From Tenacibaculum larymnensis (GTDB lineage Bacteria > Bacteroidota > Bacteroidia > Flavobacteriales > Flavobacteriaceae), in the NCBI RefSeq assembly GCF_028829235.1, contig NZ_JAIWJY010000009.1, forward strand, positions 97,310-161,309: DNA of 64,000 nt, in the 5' to 3' direction. Below the pieces are notes generated by a model that saw only the letters and a list, made by a program, of their open reading frames with translations, was not told the DNA's origin and did no database searches. This document shows, piece by piece, positions 52,403 through 60,258 of the stretch; the stretch's first letter is position 1; each line of letters begins with the position of its first letter. Both the position numbers and the translations under genes were made by a program.

Positions 52403-53902
52403 TTACTCCCAATCTGGCATTGTAGCATTTTCGAACAATGCTGTTCTTGTTGTAGATCCTTCGCTAAAAGGTATTTTATAAATTGTTTTTGTTGAAATTC
52501 CGTCATTGGATGTATTCACAAAGATAATTTCAGCCTCATTAGGTGATAAGCGAGGGTCTAAATCATTTGTTCCATCAGCTTTTCCTTCTGATAAATCAGT
52601 AACTTCTGCTGTAGCAAATTCATATAAAAATATATGACTATTTAGTAGCCTATAATTACTCGATTCATATTCAGAAATATCTCTAGTGTATAACAGCGAG
52701 CTTCCATTTATTGTAAAATTAATCCCTCCTGCAGCTCCTTGAACTCCTGTTAAAACAGTGTCAATTATATTTCCTGTCATATCAATCGTATAGATTTGTA
52801 CATTATACCCACTTGTATTATTGGTTTTTAGTGCTATTTTAGATTCATCATTACTCCAATCGCATTCAGTAATATAATTACCATCTATTGTTTGATATAT
52901 TTGCTGTAAACCGCTTCCATCTTTATTTATCAAATATAATTTATCGTAATGCGGATATATGATTCGATCTCCGTTTGAAGACCAAGAGAAATCAACTTCG
53001 TTTAAATCAAACGCAACTACAGGAACATTAGAAGTAACTTTTTTAACACCTGAACCATCTGTATTCATTGTATAAATGTGAGTTTCGTTATTGTCTGTCC
53101 GTAAGAAGGCAACCAAATTCGCTGCTGAATTTTTTCTGGGTCTCCAAGAATTTGTGGTTGGGGAGGTTAACAGAAGTTCATTTATTGGTGCTTCATTAAT
53201 ATAGTCTCCTGAGTAAATAACATTATTTCCTGCTTCCTGTCTTGTATAAAAGTATCTATTATCAGGTGTTGATGTTACTTTAAATGTACTTACAGTACTT
53301 AATACTTCTGCATTAATATTATCTGAAGCAGCTACTTGCCAAAAATATTTTACTCCAAATTTTAAATCGGTTACCGTATACAAAGTGTCTTTTACATTTT
53401 CAAAAGATATAACATCATTATTAAAGTCGTTTTTAATCTCTATTCTGTATGTTATTTCATCTTCATCTGGGTCGGTTGATTTAAAACTTAATTCTACCGT
53501 GTTATTTAAATCTTCTATACCACTTACTGGGGATCTTAATTCTGGAGCAGTTGGAGGGTCGTTTAAAGCTGTTTCGATATCTAATTCAAAAACCACATTA
53601 ATCTCTGTTTCTGCTCCTAAACCTACAGGTTCAAAAGCTGTTAAAAATCCTTCTTTAGTAGCACTTACAGAGTAGTCTTGTGCTGGTACATCTTCCATTA
53701 AAAAGTAACCATCTTCATCTGTAAAAGTTGTGTTATTGGTTGGTGACAATGTTATTTTAGCATTAGCTATTGGCTCAAAACTTCTCTTTTTAACTACACG
53801 CCCTTTAATAGTGCCAAATTCAACAAAATCCACAGTGTCTTCACTACAGTTAAATAAGGTTACACACATTAAAAGTATTGTTATTTTTATTATGCTTTTC
53901 AT
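52403..53902 (-). CDS. Lipoprotein with CarboxypepD-reg, Fn3-like and beta-propeller domains, last gene of the curli operon
   Basis: A 499-residue lipoprotein (Cys19 in CVTLFNC). Residues about 30-105 are a carboxypeptidase-regulatory beta-sandwich (FGTIKGRVVKKRSFEPIANA). Residues about 115-215 look like a fibronectin type III domain (PPTAPELRSPVSG, YFWQVAASDN). The rest resembles a TolB/WD40-like propeller: repeats such as THIYTMNTDGSGVKKVT, DKLYLINKDGSGLQQIY and VQIYTIDMTGN each follow W.P/WS blocks. It lies 11 bases after csgG and is co-transcribed with the curli genes, so it may aid curli assembly or anchor fibres at the surface. This role is inferred. Confidence 0.8.
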   Translation of the reverse strand: MKSIIKITILLMCVTLFNCSEDTVDFVEFGTIKGRVVKKRSFEPIANAKITLSPTNNTTFTDEDGYFLMEDVPAQDYSVSATKEGFLTAFEPVGLGAETEINVVFELDIETALNDPPTAPELRSPVSGIEDLNNTVELSFKSTDPDEDEITYRIEIKNDFNNDVISFENVKDTLYTVTDLKFGVKYFWQVAASDNINAEVLSTVSTFKVTSTPDNRYFYTRQEAGNNVIYSGDYINEAPINELLLTSPTTNSWRPRKNSAANLVAFLRTDNNETHIYTMNTDGSGVKKVTSNVPVVAFDLNEVDFSWSSNGDRIIYPHYDKLYLINKDGSGLQQIYQTIDGNYITECDWSNDESKIALKTNNTSGYNVQIYTIDMTGNIIDTVLTGVQGAAGGINFTINGSSLLYTRDISEYESSNYRLLNSHIFLYEFATAEVTDLSEGKADGTNDLDPRLSPNEAEIIFVNTSNDGISTKTIYKIPFSEGSTTRTALFENATMPDWE

Positions 53903-53913
53903 TACTTTGTTTC

Positions 53914-55263
53914 TTAAAAATAAACATTTATACCTGCTCCTATTCTCCATATAAAATCGTTTCTTTTTCCTCTAACTAACTTATCTAAATTATCTGAGCC
54001 TAAAAGATAGTTTTCTCCATAAAGAGTTAAACCTATTTTATTGGTTATTAAATACTCTAATCCCAGACCATACTGAAATTTAAACATAGGGTTATCTAGG
54101 TTTTTTTCTAAAACCGATCCAATCCCAACATACGCATAAGGTGTTAACCTATCATAAGGCAACATATTGTATTCTAAAAATAGACTTGATGTTAAAAATG
54201 TATTTTCAAAAGACCTTTCATTTTCTAGTGAAAACTTCCCTATACTTCCTCCGAAACTAAATCTTGGATCCTTAAAAAAGTACCTATATTTTAAGTCAAA
54301 CCCAAACCTTGCAACTGGATTTGAATAATCACCTGAAATTATTGAAGTTCCTCCCATAAGACTCATTGAATTGGTAGCCCTTCTTTTTTCTTGTTTTCTA
54401 TTAAATAATAAAGTATTATCTGCTTCATTTTTTTCTTTTAAATATTCTTTTTTAAAGAGATTAACAACCGTATCACCTCCTTGAGGAGTCCATAAACCAT
54501 CTACAACACCTTCTATAATTAACTGTTCGACTGCTTTATCTATAGCTTCTTTTACAGCTAATTGCATAGGTTCATTTTTGGTTACTCCTGTTTCTACTTC
54601 TAACAATCTTCTTAAAGAAACATATCTATATAAGTTTGCTGAAATTCCTTGCGAGAGTATTGTTTTTGAGACATAAATATTTTTTAAGATTTGTCCGTTT
54701 GATGTAGATACAGCTCTTAAATACACTGTTATTCTATCTTCTCTATATTGGTTAGATGCTCCCGCTCCAAAATATCGAACTCCTGAACCCCCTGTAATAA
54801 TATTAGAATCATAAGAAACCACACCTCCTTCTAAAATAATTCCAGCAAAAAGTAATGGTGGCATTTTTGTAGAATTAACTCCTTGGTATTCTTGCCTTGT
54901 AGACCTTATTATTTGTCGTTCATTTAATAAGTTAGCAATGTTCTCTCTTTCTATTGGAGTAAACCATTTTGATTCTTCTAATGATTTTAATAAAATTGAT
55001 GTACCTCCTTGCGTTACCGCAGTACTAAATGTAGAACCGTTTTCAGTAGGCTTGTATTGTCCTGTTTGATCTCTAAATTTATAAACTCCTACGATTATTT
55101 TTTCGACAGGTTTAATGTTTTTAATTAAATCGTTTTGTAAAGAGGTGTTTTCTCCTATTCTAGCATTCGTTGTCTGAAATGGCTGATTAAGGTATGCTCC
55201 ACAACTAGAAAACAAGATAAAACTTAATAAAGAGAATAATAATTTGAGTAATAGTTTTCTCAT
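53914..55263 (-). CDS. csgG: Curli secretion channel CsgG with a C-terminal barrel-like extension
   Basis: A 449-residue lipoprotein (Cys21, LFSSC). Residues about 22-270 are a CsgG domain: IGENTSLQNDLIKNIKP, IIVGVYKFRDQTGQYKP, LEESKWFTPIERENIANLLNERQIIR, FAGIILEGGVVSYDSN, and ITVYLRAVSTSNGQILKNIYVSKTI. CsgG forms the nonameric outer-membrane pore that secretes curlin subunits. E. coli CsgG ends near residue 277; here 170 more residues follow a charged linker and have alternating strands like a small outer-membrane barrel (ISGDYSNPVARFGFDLKYRYF, TPYAYVGIGSVLEKNL, FIWRIGAGINVYF). The extension probably lies in or near the outer membrane. Confidence 0.9.
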   Translation of the reverse strand: MRKLLLKLLFSLLSFILFSSCGAYLNQPFQTTNARIGENTSLQNDLIKNIKPVEKIIVGVYKFRDQTGQYKPTENGSTFSTAVTQGGTSILLKSLEESKWFTPIERENIANLLNERQIIRSTRQEYQGVNSTKMPPLLFAGIILEGGVVSYDSNIITGGSGVRYFGAGASNQYREDRITVYLRAVSTSNGQILKNIYVSKTILSQGISANLYRYVSLRRLLEVETGVTKNEPMQLAVKEAIDKAVEQLIIEGVVDGLWTPQGGDTVVNLFKKEYLKEKNEADNTLLFNRKQEKRRATNSMSLMGGTSIISGDYSNPVARFGFDLKYRYFFKDPRFSFGGSIGKFSLENERSFENTFLTSSLFLEYNMLPYDRLTPYAYVGIGSVLEKNLDNPMFKFQYGLGLEYLITNKIGLTLYGENYLLGSDNLDKLVRGKRNDFIWRIGAGINVYF

Positions 55264-55293
55264 AAAATTTAAGTTATAGTTAATCGTTTTGTT

Positions 55294-55710
55294 TTAATTG
55301 TTTGGTATTATTATCTGTGTTTGTTCACCAGTTTGTGTGTTTAAAATATTCACTGATAATCCCCCGCTTGTAGGTGTAACTTCTACTACTAAAGACCCAA
55401 ATACATAAGTTCCTACAGTTAATCCTTGATCTCCAAACTGTTCTTGAAATAGGTCTTGCGACAATGAATTTAGTAATTGCCTGTTTAAGCTATTTGTAAA
55501 ATTTTCTAAATCTGAAGGCTGTTGAAAAGGATCTTGTCCTTCTTCTTGAAAGTCGTTTTGTGCATTAGCTGAAGCCAAAATTTGCTGATACCCGAATGGA
55601 TTGTTTCCTCCAAAAAATGGATTTACCGGTTTATAAACTAGTTCTTGTGAAAAAGCAAATGAGCTTAGTAAAAATAAAACTATTGTTATAAGTTTGGTTA
55701 CTATTTTCAT
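55294..55710 (-). CDS. csgF: Curli assembly protein CsgF
   Basis: A 138-residue exported protein (signal peptide ends near SFAFS). The mature N-terminus ELVYKPVNPFFGGNNPFGYQQILASANAQND is the CsgF signature; that segment plugs the CsgG pore from outside and couples it to the nucleator. The remainder contains an IPN-ending beta segment. It lies 30 bases after csgG's start region on the minus strand, i.e. between csgE and csgG. Confidence 0.93.
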   Translation of the reverse strand: MKIVTKLITIVLFLLSSFAFSQELVYKPVNPFFGGNNPFGYQQILASANAQNDFQEEGQDPFQQPSDLENFTNSLNRQLLNSLSQDLFQEQFGDQGLTVGTYVFGSLVVEVTPTSGGLSVNILNTQTGEQTQIIIPNN

Positions 55711-55721
55711 AATTTACTTTT

Positions 55722-56459
55722 TTAAATTTTATAACTTAATAATGTGTTTCTCTGTTTTGAGTAACTACTTAATCTTACCAAAGATGCTTTAACAGCTCGT
55801 TTAAGAAAATCTTCTCCTGGCATAGTCATGAACTCAAAAATCTTTTTATCATCAGCTTCAATAATTAAAACTGTAGTTCTTCTTAATCCTGGTTTTTCTT
55901 TTATTTTTATGATAAAAGGATATTTTAAGCCTGAGAGCAGATACTCTTGATAAAAAAAGTCATAAAAGTCTTTTCCTATTTTTGTTATTGCTTCTTCAAT
56001 AACCAATCCTTTTAATATAAAATTAGACTCATCTATTTTTTCTTTATTCATTACACCTACCTTTTTAGGTATTATTACTAGAGTGTCTTTATCTATCAAT
56101 TTTTTCCTGTGCCTTATAAATAAATAAGCTTTTAATTCTTCATCAGGGTTTAAACTCAATCTTATTAATGAAAGCTCTTTTTTCTCGTTAGGTTTTAAAG
56201 AAAATTCTCCCGATTGTTTATTGTTAGAATAGTTTCCTTCTTTATTCTTTTTTAGTACTAATAAGTTATAATTAAGCTCATCTTTAAACAACACTCCTTC
56301 ATTTTCAGCTTGTGCTTTTACTGCTATAAAATTGTCTTTTTTAAGAACAAGAATTTTGGCTTTTACCTCGTTTATTTCTTGAGCAAAGCTTGTAGTTATA
56401 CACAGTAACAATAGAGTGACATATTTTAAAACATTTCTAAAAAAAATAAACCTTAACAT
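55722..56459 (-). CDS. csgE: CsgE-domain protein with an N-terminal CsgH-like domain
   Basis: A 245-residue exported protein; the signal peptide ends near SFAQ. Residues about 140-245 are CsgE-like: ITKIGKDFYDFFYQEYLLSG, FIIKIKEKPGLRRTTVLIIEADDKKIFEF and MTMPGEDFLKRAVKA. CsgE is the periplasmic gating factor of CsgG. Residues about 28-120 look like a beta-sandwich with KAQAENEGV, NYNLLVLKKNKEGNYSNNKQSGEFSLKPNEK in short blocks, and LSLNPDEELKAYLFI; this is close in pattern to CsgH, the amyloid-inhibiting chaperone of Alphaproteobacteria. E. coli CsgE has only about 130 residues, so this is a fusion. Confidence 0.85.
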   Translation of the reverse strand: MLRFIFFRNVLKYVTLLLLCITTSFAQEINEVKAKILVLKKDNFIAVKAQAENEGVLFKDELNYNLLVLKKNKEGNYSNNKQSGEFSLKPNEKKELSLIRLSLNPDEELKAYLFIRHRKKLIDKDTLVIIPKKVGVMNKEKIDESNFILKGLVIEEAITKIGKDFYDFFYQEYLLSGLKYPFIIKIKEKPGLRRTTVLIIEADDKKIFEFMTMPGEDFLKRAVKASLVRLSSYSKQRNTLLSYKI

Positions 56460-56462
56460 CTT

Positions 56463-56918
56463 TTAATAATTCCTAACTATAATTGTTTTATAATTAGATT
56501 TTTGAATGATTTTCACATTTTCCATCAAAGAGTTTGTCCCATAAATAAGCAATGAATTTGCATTACCTTCTTGAAGAGCATTTATTTTTGTTGTTGAATT
56601 ATTATAATAATCTATAAAATTATAATAGTTATCTCTACCTTTTTGTCCAATCAACTGTATGTCATTCATTCCGCTTTTTACTTCTGCAACATTATTAACT
56701 CCTAACTGATTAATTGATAGATTATAATTATCAACCGATTTATCATAATCTTGTAAATTATTTAATGAGTTGATATTTTTTTCTAAAACCAGAAAAGAAG
56801 CATCACTCCCTATTTGAGGTACAGACACAAAGTAAGTAGATGTATTTTGTTGTGTCATAGCTTTTAAACTAAATATTAATAGGATTATACACAATGTCTT
56901 TTTTATCCTTCGCATCAT
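56463..56918 (-). CDS. csgB: Curlin-like minor subunit (CsgB-type)
   Basis: A 151-residue exported protein (signal peptide to about residue 22). It has a few degenerate curlin repeats with Q..G..N spacing: INQLGVNNVAEVKSG, IQLIGQKGRDNYYN, and NALQEGNANSLLIYG. The tail NYKTIIVRNY is unusual for a curlin and is more basic, as in nucleators. It lies between csgA and csgE, 79 bases after csgA. By position and repeats it is probably the nucleator, but sequence similarity to E. coli CsgB is weak. Confidence 0.72.
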   Translation of the reverse strand: MMRRIKKTLCIILLIFSLKAMTQQNTSTYFVSVPQIGSDASFLVLEKNINSLNNLQDYDKSVDNYNLSINQLGVNNVAEVKSGMNDIQLIGQKGRDNYYNFIDYYNNSTTKINALQEGNANSLLIYGTNSLMENVKIIQKSNYKTIIVRNY

Positions 56919-56997
56919 TACTTTAGTTTCTTATTAATAAGGGAGAGGAAAAGAAAACCCTCCCATTCTCCCTTATTTTTGTTGCTTAATTAAAAGT

Positions 56998-57906
56998 TTA
57001 TAATCCTGTTTGTTCAACACAAGCTTTGTTCATGTAACCTGCCTGTCCAATAAAACTAGCATTTCCAGAACCTTGTGCATCTTGAATAACAGAAGCATGA
57101 TTTTCTACACCAAATTGACTAATTAAACTTAAGTTAATCCCTGCATCTGCATTTTGATCAACGCAAGCTTTGTTACCCCAACCTGTTTGTGCAATACCAG
57201 AAATATTTAAACCTCCATTTGAAGATTGATTTGTAGAAGCTACATTTCCGTTGCCAAACTGAGCAATACCATCTATATTAAAGCTACCTCTTTGAACTTG
57301 TTTAGCTTTATTATAATTACCAATTTGTAAAATACCCGCTACACTTCCTGGCGCACCATTAGTTCCTGTGCTTTGATCTTGATGAGCAAAGTTTCTTCTA
57401 CCTGATTGTGCTACAATAGCTACATTATTATCATAACGTTGTTTTTGAATAGAAGTGTTTTGACGTCCTGTTTGATAAGCATAAGCTCTGTTGTTTTCTG
57501 CCCAACCTACACCAACATCTTGTTGTGCATAGTTTTTATATCCTACTTGATTTACAAAACCAGAGTTATAATCTCCATGTTGTTTAATGTCGGTTTCGTT
57601 CTTTCTTCCTCTTTGATATACAGTAGCTTCATTTCCCAAACCTCCTGAAAACCCTTGATTCTGACCATCTTGATCAATTTTAGACAGGTTTCCAACTCCG
57701 GTTTGAACAACACTTGCGTCATTCATATGTCCTGTTTGATCTACATAACTTGTGTTAATTACGGCTCCTCTATTTCCATAGGAAGGTCCTACTTGCGAAA
57801 CTGAACATCCAAGACAATTAGCTTTAGGTGTTGGTAATGGATTAGCGAACTGTGCAAAAGCTGTTCCTGAAGCTAAAAAAATAGCTGCTAATAAAAATTT
57901 TTTCAT
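56998..57906 (-). CDS. csgA: Major curlin subunit (CsgA-type) with about eleven repeats
   Basis: A 302-residue exported amyloid subunit. Signal peptide to about residue 19 (SGTAFAQ). After an N-terminal segment with CLGC the protein consists of curlin repeats of about 22-24 residues with the Q-x-G-x-x-N pattern: DQTGHMNDASV, VQTGVGNLSK, NQVGYKNYAQQ, LQIGNYNKAKQVQRGSFN, IAQFGNGNVAST, ISQFGVENHAS and GQAGYMNKACV, for example. It is twice the length of E. coli CsgA and carries two additional Cys in the last repeats (KACVDQ, KACVEQ). It is the first gene of the operon, and 79 bases separate it from csgB. Confidence 0.9.
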   Translation of the reverse strand: MKKFLLAAIFLASGTAFAQFANPLPTPKANCLGCSVSQVGPSYGNRGAVINTSYVDQTGHMNDASVVQTGVGNLSKIDQDGQNQGFSGGLGNEATVYQRGRKNETDIKQHGDYNSGFVNQVGYKNYAQQDVGVGWAENNRAYAYQTGRQNTSIQKQRYDNNVAIVAQSGRRNFAHQDQSTGTNGAPGSVAGILQIGNYNKAKQVQRGSFNIDGIAQFGNGNVASTNQSSNGGLNISGIAQTGWGNKACVDQNADAGINLSLISQFGVENHASVIQDAQGSGNASFIGQAGYMNKACVEQTGL

Positions 57907-58253
57907 AATAGATAATTTTAAAATACGTTAGTTAATTTTTAGCATACTCTATCTACGACAAGCATACAAATAGTAATGATGCTTATTGTGGGAGAATGCT
58001 AGTAAATAAGGGTAAGATAAAATTATGGGGTAAAATGCAAAGGTTAGTTTGATAACCGTGATTACATCCATCAGTTTAAAATAAAACTGTAAGAAACTAT
58101 ATATAGTTTGTCTGTTTAAACGTAGCTAATATACGATTTTTTCAGTTTCAAAAACCAATAAAGATTTCTTTACTTTTAAAAAAAGTGAATAAGAGAAGCC
58201 AAAAACACGCTATAAACGTAGCCTTTAGCTTTACATTTCTTTATCCTTAATTT
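57907..58253. other. Upstream region of the curli operon
   Basis: About 345 bases before csgA, with no gene. The best match to a -7 box on the minus strand is TATGCTTG near 57967 (one mismatch to TAnnTTTG). A perfect 16-bp palindrome AAACTATATATAGTTT lies at 58094-58109, 188 bases upstream of the ATG, and could be a regulator site. Confidence 0.5.
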
Positions 58254-58283
58254 AAAAAAAAGGGGGATTCTCCCCTTTTTTTT
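58254..58283. terminator. Terminator after the RadC-like gene
   Basis: A8-GGGG pairs with CCCC-T8 around a 6-base loop (58254-58265 with 58272-58283), 170 bases past the RadC-like stop. It is symmetric and could act in both directions. Confidence 0.7.
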
Positions 58284-58452
58284 AATGTATTTTCTTCTTT
58301 AAAATAAGTTACTTTATCTAATAAATAAAAGTTTTTTATTTCTTGTTAAGTAGTATTTGTCTTTTTGCTTCTTTACTTTATTCGATTAGTCTGATTAGGG
58401 AAAAAAAAGTATTAACGAATTAATTTTGTTACCTTATAATTAGAAATTTGTT

Positions 58453-59076
58453 TTACGACCTTTTCACTCGTAGTTTCTCCACTTCTTCAATGGTAAGACC
58501 TGTGTTTTTAGCGATTAACTCATTATCAAGACCACTTCTTTTGAAAGCTTTTGCGATTTCAATGGCTTTTTTCTTTTCAGCTATTTCAGTAGCTTCTTTT
58601 TTTAGACGCTGCTCTAACACATATTTAGGAACGTATTTAGTGCTTTTTTTAAGCTCATCTAATAACCCAATATCTCCAAAACTAAGATAGCTCTTCTCAG
58701 ATATTATAAGATGGTCTACCACTTCAGTATCCACAATAATGCCTACTTGTATTAAACGGTCAGAAATATCTTTGTCTGCCTCTGAAGGTTTTAATTCACC
58801 ACTTGGATGGTTATGGCATAATATGATTTTAACAGCTCTTTTTTGCAACGCAAAACTAAATACCTCCATAGGCTCCACCAAGGTTGCATTGACAGTTCCT
58901 AAACTTATGAGCTCAATAAAAAGAATACGGTTGTTATTAGCTAAACCAATAACCCAAAAATGCTCACGATTTTGGTCTATTTTATTATCTCTTAATAAAA
59001 TGCGCTGCATAATTCCGTAAATATCATCGGAATTTAGAATCTTTATCTTCTCTTGTTCTGTCAATTTTATGTCCAT
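58453..59076 (-). CDS. RadC/JAB-domain protein with an Rpn-like C-terminal tail
   Basis: A 207-residue protein. Residues about 18-135 are a JAB/MPN (RadC) domain with a complete JAMM site: Glu55 in RILFIELISLG, His88 and His90 in CHNHPSGELKPSEADKDI, and Asp101. The N-terminal HhH region of chromosomal RadC is absent. Residues about 150-207 are a charged helical tail, EATEIAEKKKAIEIAKAFKRSG then LDNELIAKNTGLTIEEVEKL, which resembles the C-terminal repeats of Rpn-type recombination-promoting nucleases. RadC-like proteins of this short form occur on mobile elements. It is transcribed from a promoter 6 bases before its ATG. Confidence 0.85.
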   Translation of the reverse strand: MDIKLTEQEKIKILNSDDIYGIMQRILLRDNKIDQNREHFWVIGLANNNRILFIELISLGTVNATLVEPMEVFSFALQKRAVKIILCHNHPSGELKPSEADKDISDRLIQVGIIVDTEVVDHLIISEKSYLSFGDIGLLDELKKSTKYVPKYVLEQRLKKEATEIAEKKKAIEIAKAFKRSGLDNELIAKNTGLTIEEVEKLRVKRS

Positions 59077-59081
59077 AAAAA

Positions 59082-59089
59082 CAAATGTA
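59082..59089 (-). promoter_or_regulatory. -7 promoter element of the RadC-like gene (TACATTTG), 5 bases from the ATG
   Basis: TACATTTG on the minus strand fits TAnnTTTG. Only 5 bases separate it from the ATG at 59076, suggesting a leaderless transcript. A TTTG 15 bases upstream could be a shortened -33 box. Confidence 0.65.
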
Positions 59090-59100
59090 AGATTTTATTG

Positions 59101-59326
59101 TTTACAAATCATACACTTCTAAAAACTGTCTAACCTCACTAGGGCATAGCTTTTTTATGTTTAGCAACCTCAATAGACAAATTTTGATTATTTCATTAAT
59201 TGTTACTCGTATTTCTTTTCAGATAATTAACAGTATTTTTTGAGAAGCTTTTTTTACTGTAAATTACATTCTCTAGTTATATTTTTAAATTATATATAAT
59301 AATGTTATTACTATTAGTAAATTAGT
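59101..59326. repeat. Diverged direct repeat, copy 1
   Basis: About 226 bases that align over their whole length with 60017-60258. Common islands are CCTCACTAGGGCATA, TTTTTTATGTTTAGCAA, TCATTAAT, and CTATTAGTAAATTA. On the minus strand both copies contain the same degenerate peptide LLNIKKLCPSEVR.FLEVYDL followed by a stop. The function is unknown; the repeat could be a decayed duplicated gene end or a transposon relic. Confidence 0.75.
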
Positions 59327-60016
59327 ATTGTGCTTCTGCATGTATGTGTTATGAGTATCTTCATAAGCCTCATTAATATTATCTTGAGAGCTGGTTATTT
59401 CTGTTTGAAAAAATGTTATTCATATTTTTGTGTAAATTTCGCTTTCTTACGTCTTATCTTCTTTTTAAAGATTTTTTTATTAAAAAAAATGTTTATATTT
59501 TAATTTTTAAAGTTTAAACACCTATGTAGATGCTAAAAAAAGTTTTTCGCTTTCTGGTGTTTATGATTGCACTTTTATGTATTGAGTTTTTCTACAGCTT
59601 TGTTATAAGCATTTGTAAATTCACTACGGTATTTTAAAAAAATCTGTGACTTGCTCAGCAAGTATTAGAGTTGTCTATTGTACTTTTCATAGTGGTTCTA
59701 TCTAAAAAAAGGATAGTTGATGTGGTTGTTTTGTTTACTTATTATATTTAATTCACAGTATTATTAAAAATAAAAAGAGCATCCAAAATGTATGGATGCC
59801 CAATTCTATTCATGTACAGCAATCTACGCCCCCCGTAATCGTCTGTACACCTTGGTTAGTGGTTGTTAACGTAAAGTTACTGAAACTTATTATTTGTAGA
59901 CTTATAATATTGTAAAAAACACCAACCCTAACACCAAGTAATCAACCACTTAACAAGTAGTTCTCAATTTTATTTTGACTATTTTGGAATGATAAAAGGT
60001 TAATCTTTTGTCTCTT
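59327..60016. other. Gene-poor stretch between the repeats
   Basis: About 690 bases of AT-rich DNA. A minus-strand hairpin at 59765-59799 (GCATCCA/TGGATGC followed by A-rich/T-rich sequence) looks like a terminator. Just upstream of it, on the minus strand, is a 43-codon open stretch without a start codon that ends TNQGVQTITGGVDCCT. I see no gene I can support. There are several poor -7 matches. Confidence 0.5.
59765..59799 (-). terminator. Possible minus-strand terminator
   Basis: The stem GCATCCA/TGGATGC (59779-59785 with 59793-59799) has a 7-base loop; on the minus strand it is followed by a T-rich run (59776-59765). No upstream gene is identified. Confidence 0.5.
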
Positions 60017-60258
60017 TTTACACTAAATCATATACTTCTAAAAATCGTCTTACCTCACTAGGGCATAACTTTTTTATGTTTAGCAATCTCAATAGATAAA
60101 TTGCGAGTATCTAATATCATCTCATTAATTATTACTCACACTACTCTTTCAAGTAAGTGATAGTGCTTCTCGAAAAGTTTCTTTTTATTGTAAATTAAAT
60201 TCATTAATGATGCTTTAAATACTATGTCTAATTATGCCAGCCCTATTAGTAAATTAAT
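60017..60258. repeat. Diverged direct repeat, copy 2
   Basis: Second copy of the repeat at 59101-59326, 916 bases away start to start and in the same orientation. It is a little longer and more diverged after the first 130 bases. Confidence 0.75.

Noticed and set aside
56998..57906. Curlin repeats as a possible CRISPR or tandem DNA repeat
   Set aside because: The repetition is in the protein pattern only; the DNA units vary in length and sequence and have no regular spacers. No CRISPR array was seen anywhere in the window.
59810..59945. A minus-strand open stretch of 43 codons ending TNQGVQTITGGVDCCT and followed by a hairpin with a T-rich run
   Set aside because: The GG-containing end recalls bacteriocin or lanthipeptide precursors, and the hairpin supports transcription, but there is no ATG, GTG or TTG in frame and no modification enzyme nearby. 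It could be a decayed precursor; the evidence is too thin to report as a gene.
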